64,000 nucleotides of DNA from Gonocerus acuteangulatus (lineage: Eukaryota > Arthropoda > Insecta > Hemiptera > Coreidae), in assembly GCA_946811695.1 (NCBI GenBank), contig OX328125.1, positions 103,326,176 to 103,390,175 on the forward strand, in the 5' to 3' direction. Under the pieces are notes generated by a model. That model did no database searches, had not been told where the DNA came from, and saw only the letters and a list, made by a program, of their open reading frames with translations. Positions 33,076 to 44,811 of the stretch are shown here, piece by piece. Numbering within the stretch: position 1 is the first letter of the stretch; the number at the start of each line of letters is the position of its first letter. The position numbers were made by a program, and so were the translations under genes.

Positions 33076-34134
33076 ACAAAAAGACTTTACTGTTTACACT
33101 ATCATCTTGTCTAAATTTGATCATTTTTTCTGCACTACTTATTGATCTGTATTTATGATGCAAACCTAACCATTAGGCACTTTTGGATATTGACAAGAGT
33201 GAATGAAAGTAGTAGCTCTGATCTTTGTTTGTACTCCTATCATTTTTATTTATACAATATCATGTAATATTTTGTTACATTCATTGTTGACTATGTATTT
33301 TTAACTTACTTCTTATATAAAATAAAGAATTACAAAGGAGGGAAAGTCCTGCTACTGTTGGCGCTTATTAACACAAATAGTTTGAATAAATTCATTTTAG
33401 TCAGAAAAAATAGTTTTGAAAGGCTATCTTTGCTTTTGCATTCCGAGTAAAAAGTTGAAGTGAAAATACTTATGAAAATCTAAGAAAATCACTACGTTAT
33501 TTGGGATCAGTGATTGCATATCCTTTAAAATGATAATCATGACTATTTAAATAATCAAGATCACTTTAATTCTCAGACAATTATTCACTGACATGTTATA
33601 GTTGTTAGTATTATAGATATTTGTACTCGTCCCTACCTTTGTAATATGCAATATATTTGTAATAGGAAGGTCTATCATAAGAACCAGTTAGTAATATTAG
33701 GAAATTTGGTATTATATGACATTTTTTTTCTTCTAATCTTTATGTGTTAGAGTGGCTTTAGTTGTTAACTTTAAGCATGGAATGCTTACTTTTCTCAAAT
33801 TAGTTAGTGTTAATTAAACATATTTCGCTTTCTTTAAATTTAAGTTTTAAGGAAACCAATAGACTGATAAGAACTCCATTTAATGTTAATTTAATTTGAT
33901 ATTCATGGATGTATTTGCATATAGATTTGATATTTTTTTCTGTTCCAATTTTATTCTAATAAATTATTAATATTTATATATATCTTTCCTCATATTCAAT
34001 GCTTATTCCCTTTTCTTATTTCTGATTTTCATTAACTTTAAATTTGGGATGGAAAACATGGAGGCCCAATGATGTACATTTTGTTCTTAAAGTAATGAAC
34101 TTCGTTCCCACTTTTCTTCCAAGTAAAGGTAAAG
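33076..34134. other. no gene seen
   Basis: AT-rich, nothing recognised. Confidence 0.5.
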
Positions 34135-34185
34135 CATCATGCCTACCCTGGCTGGAAAAGAATGGTAACCTGCAGCTAACTCCCC
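34135..34185 (+). mobile_element. SINE family C tail fragment
   Basis: CATCATGCCTACCCTGGCTGGAAAAGA resembles the SINE C tail. It is followed by a C-run and an A-run. Confidence 0.4.
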
Positions 34186-34337
34186 CCCCCCCCCCAAAAA
34201 AATATTTTATTAATTAAGGAATCTTATAATAAATAAATTGGCATGACGCATAATTAAAATAAAAATAATGCTGAAAACACATTTCATTATAATATTTAAA
34301 AAATCGTTTAATTAATTGTTTTACCCCATTCGAGACG

Positions 34338-34700
34338 GATAGCCACTTTCGTGACAACGGGCCGCCCTGCCCCTTGGTCTGATAGTCACTTTCGTGACAA
34401 CGGGCCGTCCTGCCCCGTGGTCTGATAGCCACTTTCGTGACAACAGGCCGTTCTGCCCCGTGGCCTGATAGCCACTTTCGTGACAACGGGCCGTCCTGCC
34501 CCGTGGTCTGATAGTCACTTTCGTGACAACGGGCCGCCCTGCCCCGTGGTCTGATAGTCACTTGGGTGACAATGGGCCGCCCCGCCCCGTGGTCTGATAG
34601 TCACTTTCGTGACAACGGACCAGCATGATCCGTGGTCTGATAGCCACTTTCGTGACAACGGGCCAGCTTGCCCGTTGGTCTGATATCCACTTTCGTGACC
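34338..34700. repeat. 43-bp minisatellite, about 8 units
   Basis: Tandem unit of 43 bp, with core GATAGYCACTTTCGTGACAA followed by CGGGCCGYCCTGCCCCGTGGTCT. It is far more GC-rich than its surroundings. Open frames on the minus strand are repeat artefacts, because three 43-bp units make 43 codons. Confidence 0.95.
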
Positions 34701-34890
34701 AGCTCATTTATTCGCTTAACGGGCGACTTTATAAACAAAGAAAAACAAAAGTGTATTATGAGAAATAAGAAGAGACAAGCAGTGGAGAGGCAGCTATTTT
34801 AATGCCGTACCGTAGAACCAACTCGGTGAAACGGGCTCCGCTCCACGGACATGGAAAGTCTTGCAGGTTGCCGTCTTGTAAGGGTTAATA
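34701..34890. mobile_element. flank of the minisatellite-bearing element
   Basis: GCGAATAAATGAGC-like, AGAAGAGACAAGCAGTGGAG, TTTTAATGCCGTACC and TTGCAGGTTGCCGTCTTG match the right part of 19290-20215 in reverse. The minisatellite therefore belongs to a dispersed element. Confidence 0.65.
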
Positions 34891-35012
34891 TAGATTTTGA
34901 AGCCTTCAGAAAACTGGTCTTTTTTATTGTTAAAATATACTGAAATATTTTAGCTTAGGTTGCCAAAGGAATGCTGAAGGCTCTTTCACTTCTGGCCATA
35001 ATAACCAAATCA

Positions 35013-35210
35013 GGGGTCTCCCGTGGTCTACTGGCTAGCGCCTTGGATTCATAAAGGGGAGATGGTGGGTTCAATTCCCACCGGCGGCAGGAATTTTCTC
35101 ATCCCACGGCTCGTTGGGAAAACTCCTTGCTGCACTCTGGATGTCGTCGCTAATGGCCAAGATGTAGATGCGCCGTAAAAAATAAATAAATAAATAAATA
35201 AAAATAAAAA
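35013..35210 (+). mobile_element. tRNA-derived SINE (family A), full length
   Basis: Head GGTCTCCCGTGGTCTACTGGC (A box inside) and B box GGTTCAATTCCCACC. Body with GGAATTTTCTCATCCCACGG / CGTTGGGAAAACTCC, family tail GATGCGCCG and (AAAT)n. Perfect 13-bp target duplication AATAACCAAATCA (35000-35012, 35211-35223). Confidence 0.93.
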
Positions 35211-35223
35211 AATAACCAAATCA

Positions 35224-36284
35224 TCCGCTTATTTGCTAGTTTTTTTATTGGCTTAAGTCCCATCTGAAATTGCGCCTTTAACTGCAGAATGTGAAGCCAA
35301 GTTGAACGGTGTAGCCAATAATGCGCCACCCTGTCTTACTTCAGAAATTACATCAATGGGATCACCCACTTTGTTTCCGATCCGGGCCTTAGCAGTAGTG
35401 CTATCTAATCTCATTTAAAAAAAAACGACATTAAAAAGATCTCTTCAAAAAATACAGCAAAAAGAGGTTGGGATTTCCAATTCAAACGAACAATACAGTC
35501 GAACGGTGTGGATTTGTATAGGGAACAGACAGACAGCTGGTAGACTTTTTTGACCTAGCCTTGGAGACTTCCAGGATCAAGACCTACCTGAGTGCCAAGT
35601 TTGGTCAAAATCGGTCAAACGGTCAGGATTTGTATAACGAACAAATTTGAATCACCTTTATTTGCATGATTTATGGGTTCTGAAACGTGAGTTCTAGTCG
35701 GGACTTCTGGATTGCGTCATGAGGTAAACCTCATAAGCGGGTATACTCCAAAGAACTGTAATATTAAAACACAGAAGGGCCAAGACTGCTGCAGACAGAA
35801 ATGGGCAGCCTCTTGTTAAGGTTTTATCAGTTCAGGCAACGAAGAGTTATAGGGGAAAATGTTTGCAACACAATTTTTGACTTCATAACTTTGTTTGGGC
35901 TAGTTAAGAGGTCAACATATCAAAAGTCCCCGCCCGTATCCTTTGAGCCGGGAGGAAGGGGGGGGGGGGGTTAGAAAGTCCTGATTTTCGGATCTTCGCT
36001 TATATCTCGGAAACCATGTGTCCTAGCGATTAAATTTTCTACAAGTTCTATTCAATCAGGGTTTTGAAGATATCTTTAGTTTTCGAGATATCCGCTCTCG
36101 ATAGTCTGTCATTTTGGGGGAAAACACACTTTCTTGCTCTTTTTGACCGAATAACTCTTCAATGATGAGCTTAAGAAATAAATGCTGGAAATAAATGTTG
36201 TAGAGCATTAAATTCCCTTCAACGAAGTGGAAATTGAACATTCGAAAGCCAGTTAAATTTCCTACTAAATAGGTTCATGAATAC
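35224..36284. repeat. diverged family G-like sequence, no gene
   Basis: 35600-35750 read on the minus strand follows family G (CGACTAGAACTCACGTTTCAGAACCC..AAATTTGTTCG, in pieces) but lacks the TA tract. 35930-36240 carries ATCTCGGAAACC and TTCGAGATATCCGC phrases of the same style. No coding signal. Confidence 0.55.
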
Positions 36285-38105
36285 ATGCCACCTTCACACC
36301 TCCTTAAAACTGTCATGAAATCCGGTGTTAAGTCTAAAGGTTCGGACAGTATGCCCCTGGAGCTTATTAAACTTTCCCTTCCTGTTATCCTACCCCACCT
36401 ACTCCACACATACAATTATTATTTGCAACACTCCGTCGTTCCCACACCCTGGAAGATTGCGCTCCTAAAAAGTACTCACGACCTTCAATCCGCTATTGAT
36501 CTTAAAAGAATTTACATCCTTAACCTTCTAGATTTTAGTAAAGCGTTCGATACCATTGACCACAACATACTCCTTTCCAAGCTCCACTCTTTCTCTTTCT
36601 CTAACAGTGCTCTGACCCCAATCCTCCTCCCTTACACTGGACCGAGGTGTTGCACAGGGATCCTCTCTATCCCCAACACTGTTTGCAGCCTACATAAACG
36701 ATCTCCCATCCTCTATCCTATTTTGCAACTTCCACATGTATGCCGATGAATCCCAAATCTATCTCTCCTTCCCTCCCTCTGAGCTATTTGAAGCAGCAAG
36801 AAAGATTCAGGAAGACTTGGACAGGATCACAGCTTGGGCCAAGACCAACAAATTAAGATAAACGCTGAGAAGTCCAAAGCGATAGTGATAGGCTCAGCTC
36901 CCCTCTTGAAATCTCTCCCTTCTATCCTCCCTTCCTTCACCATTGACTCCAGTCCTATTCAATATGTCTCCTCTGCCAAGAACCTGGGGCTTGTTTTCGC
37001 CTAAAACCTATCCTGGAAAAATCACTTATCCCTAATCACTCGTCGCTCCATAGCCACCCTTAAACTATTTAACCGTTCCCGTCACGTCCTCCCTACTCCT
37101 ACGCGTCAACTTCTTGTATCTTCTCTTTTGTTCCCCCACTTCGACTACGGTTGCCTGGTGTATGGAGGGCTCACTGGGGAGCTTGAGGATCGTCTTAAGC
37201 GATTAATGAACCGTTTTCTCATATTTATCCTCGATACCCCCAGGGATGCCCGATATTTCTCACCTGTATTCCGAGTTGAAGTGGCTATTTCCATCAATTC
37301 GACGACAATACTTCCTAGGTTCCTTCCTTTACCAAAACATTTCTTCCAAATCCCCTTCCTATATCTACAACCTCCTTCAATTTAAATCCTCTGTCCATTC
37401 CCGTGGTACCCGCTCCCGTCCCTCCCATCTCTATCCTCCCACTCATAAAACAGCCTTCTTCGACCGTTCCTTCATCTCCCGAGCTTCCTCCTTCTTGAAC
37501 TCTCTCCTCTTTCGATTCGACACTCTCCTTCCTTACCTGTATTTAAATCCCGCCTCTTTGCTTTTCTCCTATCCTCCCAGGAAAACGCTTCTTAAGATTT
37601 GACCACCAGGCAAGACCAGAATTGTAATGTAAATTATGTTGTTATTTTCTCCTATTAATCAAGTCCACACTTTTTTTCTTGTGGTAAGATTATTATTTTT
37701 TTATTTATTTTTGTCTGTTTTTTCTTCTTTTCTTCTCTTGTTTATGCATTTATTTTTTATTCACTTCCTTTTATAGCCCCATTTTTAAAAATATTTATTT
37801 AATTATTTATTTGTGTATTTTGAACTATTTAGGTAATTATATTTCCACCCCCCTCTGAATATTGTTTCATCATTCCTCTAACCCCTATTCCTTTTCTTGC
37901 TCCAGAATTCTACAATCCCTATGTACATATGTTTTATTTTATTATTTAAGGCTTTGTTAATATTATTATTCGTTTTTTCTGTTTTTGTTTGTTCTTTACG
38001 TATAGTAAAATTTTTAGGTTAAGTTTGTTTATTCAATCATTTGTATTTATTTTTATTCTTATAGGATAAAGTCCCAGAATAAAGTATTTTTTTCATTCAT
38101 TCATT
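36285..38105 (+). pseudogene. CR1/L2-like LINE fragment, frameshifted
   Basis: Eroded reverse transcriptase of a CR1/L2-type LINE: VKSKGSDSMPLELIK (fingers), then LLDFSKAFDTIDHNILLSKL (motif A with its aspartate), a broken motif B (CCTGILSIPNTV out of frame), MYADESQIYLSF near 36738 (motif C; YADD has become YADE) and EDLDRITAWAKTN. Several frameshifts and stops follow (37128-37602 still encodes pieces such as FPHFDYGCLVYGGL). The 3' UTR ends in (ATTC)n near 38090-38107. The second catalytic aspartate is lost, so it is inactive. The clade is inferred from the DFSKAFDTIDH and YAD-QIY style. Confidence 0.8.
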
Positions 38106-38942
38106 CATTTCTATAAGACCAACTCAGCCTGATAAAACTATTGATGAAGTTTCGGAAGATGAAGCATAAAGATTAGCAAGGGCCCTGCCTTGACAAGCAA
38201 AATCGTGAAGCGTTCCACATTTTAGCGTGAAAAATAAATTTGTTGTTTGTGAAGGGATTGGACGCCTTTCATTTTCCTGAAGTTTCGGAAGGGTTGGTTT
38301 TGTTCTAAGCTTTGCAAAAGACACCCATGATAAGCATTATATTGAATCAAGCTAAGATAACACAAATAAAGAAGGAAGCTCGATGAAGATATTTCAAGAG
38401 CTTGGCTTTCTCCGAAGGAATAAGATATGCGAATAAAGGAAGAAATGAAAATATTCCCCACAGGAGAAGTTTTTGGAACTGTTCCACACGAAGGAGCAAT
38501 AAATATCAAGGGGTAAGGACTGGAACTTGGCAGGAAGATACTAAATTGTTATTTACTACAAGCTTAAAATGTATAAATCATTCTACAAAATAATTAAATT
38601 ATATGTAAAAGGACTAGAGATAATTGGAAATAGAATAAATGTGATTTGATAAATTGATAAAACGTTATTTTCAAGAAGGATATTAAGAACAGGTCGAATA
38701 TAATGCACAACACAAGACTTGTGGTGGGAAAAAATTCGGGTCCGTGATGTGGCGGCCATTGTTAGCTAACCTGTAAGTCAAGTGTGACCATTTGAAAGAT
38801 TCCTATTTTTTTTTTTCTCTGAAAATCCTCATACAACTTATGTTGGGCCGAACCTAATCGAAGAAAACAGCGCTTTAGTTGGGATTTTTAAAAAAAAAAA
38901 TTAAATGGTATGAGGTTTCCATCTTTTGGGTCTTGCTGCAAG
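38106..38942. other. no gene seen
   Basis: Mixed sequence with short chance open frames on both strands. Nothing recognised. Confidence 0.45.
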
Positions 38943-39211
38943 TTATTATTAAAAATGTTTAAAGAAATAAGACAATCCAATATTTACAAACCTGACTAAT
39001 GTTGTATGTCATTTGATTCCAAACAGACTTTGAAGGCGGAGGTTTTGAAGAAACTACTTTCCTAGGTAGCTCTAGTTCAGTCAGCTGATACTGGGCACTT
39101 CTGGTCGCATTCCACTTATACATTTGCTAGAAATGTAAGAAAAATTGGGTATAGAAAAATCTATAAGGAATGCACTGGATTTTAGGACAGATTTAAATCT
39201 GTTATTTATTT
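38943..39211 (-). pseudogene. inverted duplicate of SV2-like exon 6 with flanking introns
   Basis: The reverse complement matches 15846-16106 almost throughout. The exon part is 38992-39126, 135 bp, same length and open frame. Acceptor catttctag and donor CAG/gtttgt are intact. Exon differences noticed: GCA to GCG and AAA to AAG (silent) and ATA to ACA (Ile to Thr). The intron side has a roughly 14-bp insertion (TTTTTCTATACCCA). Similarity stops at a MITE end (39212) on one side and at 38943 on the other. Its strand is opposite to the gene, so it cannot be spliced into the normal transcript. Confidence 0.93.
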
Positions 39212-39494
39212 CATGGGCATATATAGGAAATAATTTCGGAGGGGGCTGGGAACATTTCGTGGGGGGGGGGCTGAGACCATTTCCGGTGTATGGGATACTA
39301 ACTATTTAGATCTTGGAAGAGTTTTAGCCAACTAAAACGCTATTACACCCAAAATAGAATATTTTTTTATGAACTATATGATCTTATTTAATTTATTTTT
39401 AAGGGTTTTATACAATGTTTACCGATCAAATCAAAATTTCTCGGGGGGGGGGGGGCTGCAGCCCCCTCAGCCCCCCCCCTTATATACGCCCATG
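39212..39494 (+). mobile_element. CATGGGCG-ended MITE
   Basis: Termini CATGGGCATATATAGG and TATATACGCCCATG. Internal AACTAAAACGCTATTACACC, then a G-run and CTGCAGCCCCCTCAGC. No target duplication was seen. It abuts the duplicated exon. Confidence 0.8.
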
Positions 39495-40504
39495 AGATTC
39501 GCTCATAAACTTGTCAGCTATTTTACTATCCTGAAGGTTATTGGGGCTTCACCTCAGTACCAGGATGGTCTGTAAAGCTTAGATGAAGAAACATCTATCT
39601 CCATGCCATGGGTACATCCTGGTAAAGAGTTTCTGCACCCAACAGAAGTACAACGCCCTTAGGTTTTGTTGGTATTCCTTGAAAAAAAAAAAATCGGCTA
39701 AAAGTGAAAACCGTGGTTCACGTAAGGGGAAATCCACGTGCCTTTTTTTTTTTAAGCACCTAGTACGGATTATCATTTGACGTGACTCTTGTGTGAATAG
39801 ACCTTTATTCGCTATTGCAAAAGAATCGTTCCATTTTGTGTAATAGAATTGAAGTAGAAGGTTATTTATTGTTGGCTATAGGAACGTCTCTTTAACCTGA
39901 CATAAGGAGGTTAACAATGTTAGCAGTACTGAATTACCCAGAGGTTATACTGAGAAAAAGAAGACTGTTATAGGATAGGCGGGTAAGGTTAGGTATCTGA
40001 TAATTGCGGGTCTGGGAGTAAAGGCACCCAGCGCCCCTACAGGGAGCTGAATAAACCAGAAGGGCTTGTTTACGGGGCCGCCTTTTTATTGGCCCTTATT
40101 CCTTATGCCGCAGTCAGTCAATCCCAGCGGTGAATGTTTGAAAGGCGCCCTCATCAATCATTCACCAGGTCTCTACCCCCTCCACTACAGCTCCCTTATT
40201 TTACTAATAAATAGGTCCTCAAGAGATGTACGGCCTCCAGAGGGTGGGGCTCGCTCGACGGAAATTGAATTGTTCAAAATGCAACAGCCCTCCCACGGCC
40301 TTCTCACCTAAGCTTCCTCCAGGGTTGCCAATTAAGTTTGGTTGTCTCAACTATTTATCGCTCTCCTTAAAGAAAAGCCAACCTTTAAAACAGCTTTTCT
40401 TCCAGGAACGGTGTCATCTTAGCGCCTTTCCGTTCTTATCTCTAGTGTATTTGGAAAGCTTTGAATAGAAATAGTTAATGTTTTGTCTTCTTATTTTTTT
40501 GTGA
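39495..40504. other. GC-richer stretch, unrecognised
   Basis: 40010-40450 is GC-richer than its surroundings and ends with GGAACGGTGTCATCTTAGCGC, which resembles the complement of the family G end. Possibly a further family member or a chimera. No gene seen. Confidence 0.4.
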
Positions 40505-40512
40505 GTATGTAT

Positions 40513-40957
40513 CAGTGTTGGGCAAAAATTATTCAGAATGATGAATAATGATTAATGAATAAATGTATTATTTCATTCATGAATGAAGAATAATTACTTT
40601 TATTCATTATTCGTTATTCTGTGAATGAAGTTTATGTTTCATTCACAAATTATTCGAATGATCATTCAGAATAAACATGTTTTAGTGAATAACGATAGAC
40701 TTATTATAATGTTGGCAGCCAGAAATACGTATATATATATATGTGAGTAGGATTATTCAGTAGACCAACTAGAAATAAATAATAACGAATGATGAATAAT
40801 GAATGATGAATAACGAATAATGAATAATGAATAATTCTGTGAATAATTCATGATGTACTGTGTGAATAAGATAATTCAGTGAATTATTCATCATTCACTA
40901 AAAATTTATTCGAATGATCATTCGAATAATAATTTATTCGAATAATGCCCAACACTG
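40513..40957 (+). mobile_element. hAT-type MITE (CAGTGTTGGGCA), 445 bp
   Basis: 12-bp inverted termini CAGTGTTGGGCA / TGCCCAACACTG and a perfect 8-bp target duplication GTATGTAT (40505-40512, 40958-40965). The interior is made almost wholly of GAATAATGAATGATGAATAA variants in both orientations. A second copy lies at 54351-54783. Confidence 0.93.
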
Positions 40958-41042
40958 GTATGTATGCATATATAAAAATGAAATCTCAAAACGAAGTAAT
41001 ATCTTAGACGCCAAAACAGGAAATTGACAGTATCCTAAGACA

Positions 41043-41322
41043 CAATTATATTTTATCATTTTATACAATTATATTTTATTATTTTATTTATTACTTTTTC
41101 TAATATTATTTTTATTATTATTACTTTTTATTTTTTTTCCTTTTAGCTATGATTTTTATTTATTTATTTTTGTAATTAATTTAAGTATGTAGGTACTATT
41201 TTTTTTCTCTATAATCTCATTATGTGAAATCATAAAAATGTCTTTATTTATCACAATTAACCAATGTACTATATTATTTGTGCAGATGTTAATAAACGCT
41301 TTATTATAAAAAAAATAAAAAA
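41043..41322 (+). mobile_element. Jockey-type LINE 3' UTR fragment
   Basis: Matches the 3' UTR of the Jockey-like copy at 49253-50113 (TTATGTGAAATCAT, CACAATTAACCAATG, GTGCAGATGTTAATAAACGC). 11-bp target duplication ATCCTAAGACA (41032-41042, 41323-41333). Strong 5' truncation; no coding part. Confidence 0.88.
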
Positions 41323-41380
41323 ATCCTAAGACAAATTACGTCATTTAGGCACCGATTTCTCCGAATGAGATCGCTCTATC

Positions 41381-42274
41381 AAAAAGTCCGACTCGCAGGT
41401 CTAATTTGAAAAGATTAAAATAAAAACAGTTATTATTTTGGTTCAACCTTTCTTGAAATTGTTTTATGGTCTTACACTGGCATAAACGCTCTTGAAAATA
41501 GTATCAAGGTCTTCGAATGTCTCTCTTGGAAAGCTATATTTCCAACAATAATTTTTTTTTTCTTATTTTGCTTAAGCTGTTTTATTATCAAATACATTAT
41601 CCAACTATAAGCAATTAAAAAATAACAAGGAATAAAAACAGACAAAAAGAACCGTTCGAATAAACGAAATCAATTACTTCAAAGTTTTATGCACTTATTT
41701 CTCCGATTGACATCGCCTAATCAAAACTTTCTTCAGAACCTTTTTTGTGGAGCATTTAGTAAGCTTTCGAATGGTAACCTTCCGCTTGCCAAGATTCTCA
41801 ACCGTTTTCGAGATATTAAGGAAAGTATACGAAGTTTCCAAACATTTTCATGTCTGTTAATAAAATATTTTATTCTAACACTTCCTTAACTCCACACGTA
41901 ACCAAAATTTCAGAAAATTAGTTTTGATGAAATTCGAACATGCAGAAAATGTTTCAACTGAATCCCATGATTTTAAGTACCCAAACTAAAAACTTTATTC
42001 AACAACTATTTTTCCAATTTTCTCGAAAACGGTTCGTGATATCACCTTAAAAATGGTTTCATTCGTTTTCCTAGACCAAGAAAACCATAAAACAAGTACT
42101 TGCAAGCATATGAAGTAAACGCAACGATTTTTGTTCGCGCGAATTGCGCTCCAAAAACCATCTTCCGGTGGACGGATTCTGCTGGTTAACTTGACCTTTC
42201 AAATTAGACGAAAGATTTTTGTACCAAATTTCATCAAAATAGGATCATTATTCGCTCATCTAGACCGCGAACAG

Positions 42275-42340
<66 letters not shown>

Positions 42341-42445
42341 TTGAACTACCGTTATTTTCATCCTCTAGGGGTTCTGAAACGCAACATTTTCTAGTCGGCA
42401 CCTTTTAAGCGGGGCTCCGGGGGGAGGGAGACAGAAACCGCGCTA
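41381..42445 (-). mobile_element. family G element, inverted shorter copy
   Basis: From AAAAAGTCCGACTCGCAGG at 41381 (the family end) to GAAACCGCGCTA at 42434-42445. It holds one internal unit instead of two, and a (TA)n tract at 42280-42337. The end sequence lacks the GGAACCGCGCTA block, so that end is deleted internally. Confidence 0.75.
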
Positions 42446-42492
42446 AAAGCGCATAAGCAACTTACTATTTTTTTTCTTTCATTATCATTATT

Positions 42493-42600
42493 TTATTTTT
42501 TTTTTTTTACTTCGCACCGACATCTGGGCCATTAGCGCTGACATCCTGGTGCAGCGAGGAATTTTCTCTAGCCTTGAGATGAGAAAATTCCTACCGCACA
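42493..42600 (-). mobile_element. SINE family A, 5'-truncated
   Basis: The family tail (GCACCGACATCTGGGCCATTAGCGC on the plus strand, in pieces) with the GGAATTTTCTC / GAGAAAATTCC inverted pair. The tRNA head is missing. Confidence 0.75.
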
Positions 42601-43003
42601 GTTGTCCAAAATGCAATATTAGCGGGAAAAAAAAATAAAAAAAAAAAATAATTAAAACTTTTCAGATCGCCTTAATACATTAGATACGTCATACATATCT
42701 ATCTTCTTATAAGAAGATGTGAAAGGGGTCACTTTTGATTATGTAACCATTTCATTGGTTAATAATAATAATAAGACTTCTTAGAAAGATTTTATCTTTA
42801 TTTGCACTTTTTTAGTGTTTTTATAGGTACTTTAATTTTATTTATTAATTGATTTTCTCATTATTTATTTCTCTTTTCTTTTTTTTGTCTCTCCTTAAGG
42901 ACATTAGATCGCAATAATAACCTGATTCAATTTATTTTCCCACGTAAATAATTATTTAATATTTAAAAGTTAACCATTGAGAATGACACGGTTGTATGCA
43001 ACG
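42601..43003. other. no gene seen
   Basis: AT-rich, with A-runs near 42630-42650. Confidence 0.5.
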
Positions 43004-43011
43004 CCAACGAC

Positions 43012-43427
43012 CAGGGCCTGCGAGAGGAATTACGGGCCTCTGTCTAAATAACTTCACGGGCCCCTTAACCCCCCCCTTGTCTACCCTCCATTAACATTAC
43101 CAATAACTATTAATGAAATTATTTAAAACTGACATTTCTCTGAAAATTAAATAAAATAAATTTGTAATTGAAAAATGTACGTATTGTCTAAGTTGTAATG
43201 GCACTTCTTTGGCCTAGAAATTTTTAGACTGACAAAGCTAGTTAATATATCATAAATAGAGAATTGTCCAGTGGTTGTTCTCAATAATAATTATGTGAAC
43301 CATACTTAGGAAAATAACTTTGTAATTTTAAATTATAATGCGAGTAAGAAAATTACGCTGGGTCCCCCTGATACCGCGGGCTCCTGATCAATTGTCCTTC
43401 TTGCCCCTTACCCTCTCGGAGGCCCTG
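43012..43427 (+). mobile_element. hAT-type MITE (CAGGGCCT), 416 bp
   Basis: Inverted termini CAGGGCCTGCGAGAGG / CCTCTCGGAGGCCCTG with a perfect 8-bp target duplication CCAACGAC (43004-43011, 43428-43435). No coding capacity. A truncated relative lies at 25912-25990. Confidence 0.93.
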
Positions 43428-43435
43428 CCAACGAC

Positions 43436-44099
43436 CAACCACTAGGGTGGATTTTAATGCTATTTTCTGGTTTCCGTCCCGAGAGAGTCTAGGGAATCCA
43501 GGAGTGGTGGACAACCAAATCAGTGGCATTCGCTCTGCAGGAAATAAATGGCAAACAGAAACCCAATACTAAATCTTCTCTCATTTGTAAGGCGAAAGGG
43601 GTGTCGAGAACCGAGGTTTATTTCTACTTATTGGAGAGAGGTATATAATCCAGCGGTGGACAGCTGATGGTGCGGCATTGGATCGAGAATTGAAAAATGT
43701 TTAAGGTATGAGATGAGGTTTGTATGAGAGTGCGGGAGCCATATCTCAGTATCCCCTCCCCGATCCCAAGGGGCGGCCAAATCTGGTTAGTTCACAATCA
43801 CCCTCCTTCTCTCTCGCCTTCCTTTTAGACTTTTTTCTATAGCTCTTCCTCTGTTCCCAACTCTACTTCTCTTAATACCCTCTCTGCTGTTTACATTCGG
43901 GTCGCCATTGGAGGACTCAGGAAAAGGATGGTATATTTCATATATCTGGAGTAAGATGTATTAGTTAAGTAGCTAATTTCCCAATTAATCACTAAATTCC
44001 GTCGATATTACTCATAGAAGAGATATGCACTATGTTGTCTATAGTAAAACAGCATCTGCGGAAGCAACGTACAAAGCAGTCAGCTTCGGGGCAGCAGAC
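43436..44099. other. unrecognised, mixed composition
   Basis: Moderately GC-rich with no gene. CCCGAGAGAGTCTAGGG vaguely recalls the island at 18390. Not assigned. Confidence 0.4.
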
Positions 44100-44811
44100 T
44101 TAGGGGGCACCTTCATTGGACCAGTATTTCTCCCGAACCGATCCGACCCGATTTCGTTTGATCGACAGCGGCCGACCTGACTGCCTACATTGGTCTCGAC
44201 CCTATCCGTTCCGATTTAGTCGCAGCTCGTCAGTAATGACCTCGTAGTGAAGTGAAAATGAGTGATTAATTCAAGAAATACCAACTAATAAGCGTAGAAA
44301 CCTTTGATTAGGTCGAATGTTTGAGGTAAGAGAAGTATTGGTATTCATATTTTAAAATTATTTATAAGAAAGGTAACTAGAAGGTTATAAGCATTAGAAG
44401 GTTATAAACATTAGAAGGTTATAGACGTTTTATGGTTATAAACATCTTTCCACGCAATTTAATAAACAAGGGAAAGTAAAAACAAAAAGGTGAATTGACA
44501 AAGTTGTTCTATATTTTATTTCCTTTGATTTAAAAAAAAAAGTGCATTGAAATCGGTTAAGATTTAGAGCCTGTAGACCTTTTTTGAAACACAATATGAG
44601 GGTTGGCGCCATTTTGCTTCGTCGGTCCGAAACCGGTCTAGAAACAAACAAGTTTGAATGGCCAAGAATCGGTGGTCGTTGGATTGAACCGGATTGGATC
44701 GGGTCGGGACCAATGTAGGCACCTCCATTGAGATGAATGTGTTTGTTTTTCTTCTGACAGTCGGTGGCTATTGGATCGGATCGGAACGGGTCCAGTTTAG
44801 GTGCACCCTTA
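44100..44811. mobile_element. TIR element with GGATCGG-rich ends
   Basis: Left TTAGGGGGCACCTTCATTGG and right GGTGCACCCTTAG are inverted. Inside, CCGATCCGACCCGATT and CGGATTGGATCGGGTCGG mirror each other. The middle includes short AAGGTTATAAACATTAG repeats at 44350-44440. It is directly joined to the next element. Confidence 0.6.

Noticed and set aside
34214..34561. Minus-strand frames with repeated RPRGRAARCHES
   Set aside because: Read-through of the 43-bp minisatellite. The period is not a multiple of three and all frames behave alike.
36285..36749. Active reverse transcriptase
   Set aside because: Frameshifts, loss of the second aspartate in the YADD motif (YADE) and stops throughout.
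40066..40468. Host gene in the GC-richer stretch at 40.0-40.45 kb
   Set aside because: Short overlapping frames in two phases, no domain, and the right end resembles the end of family G elements.
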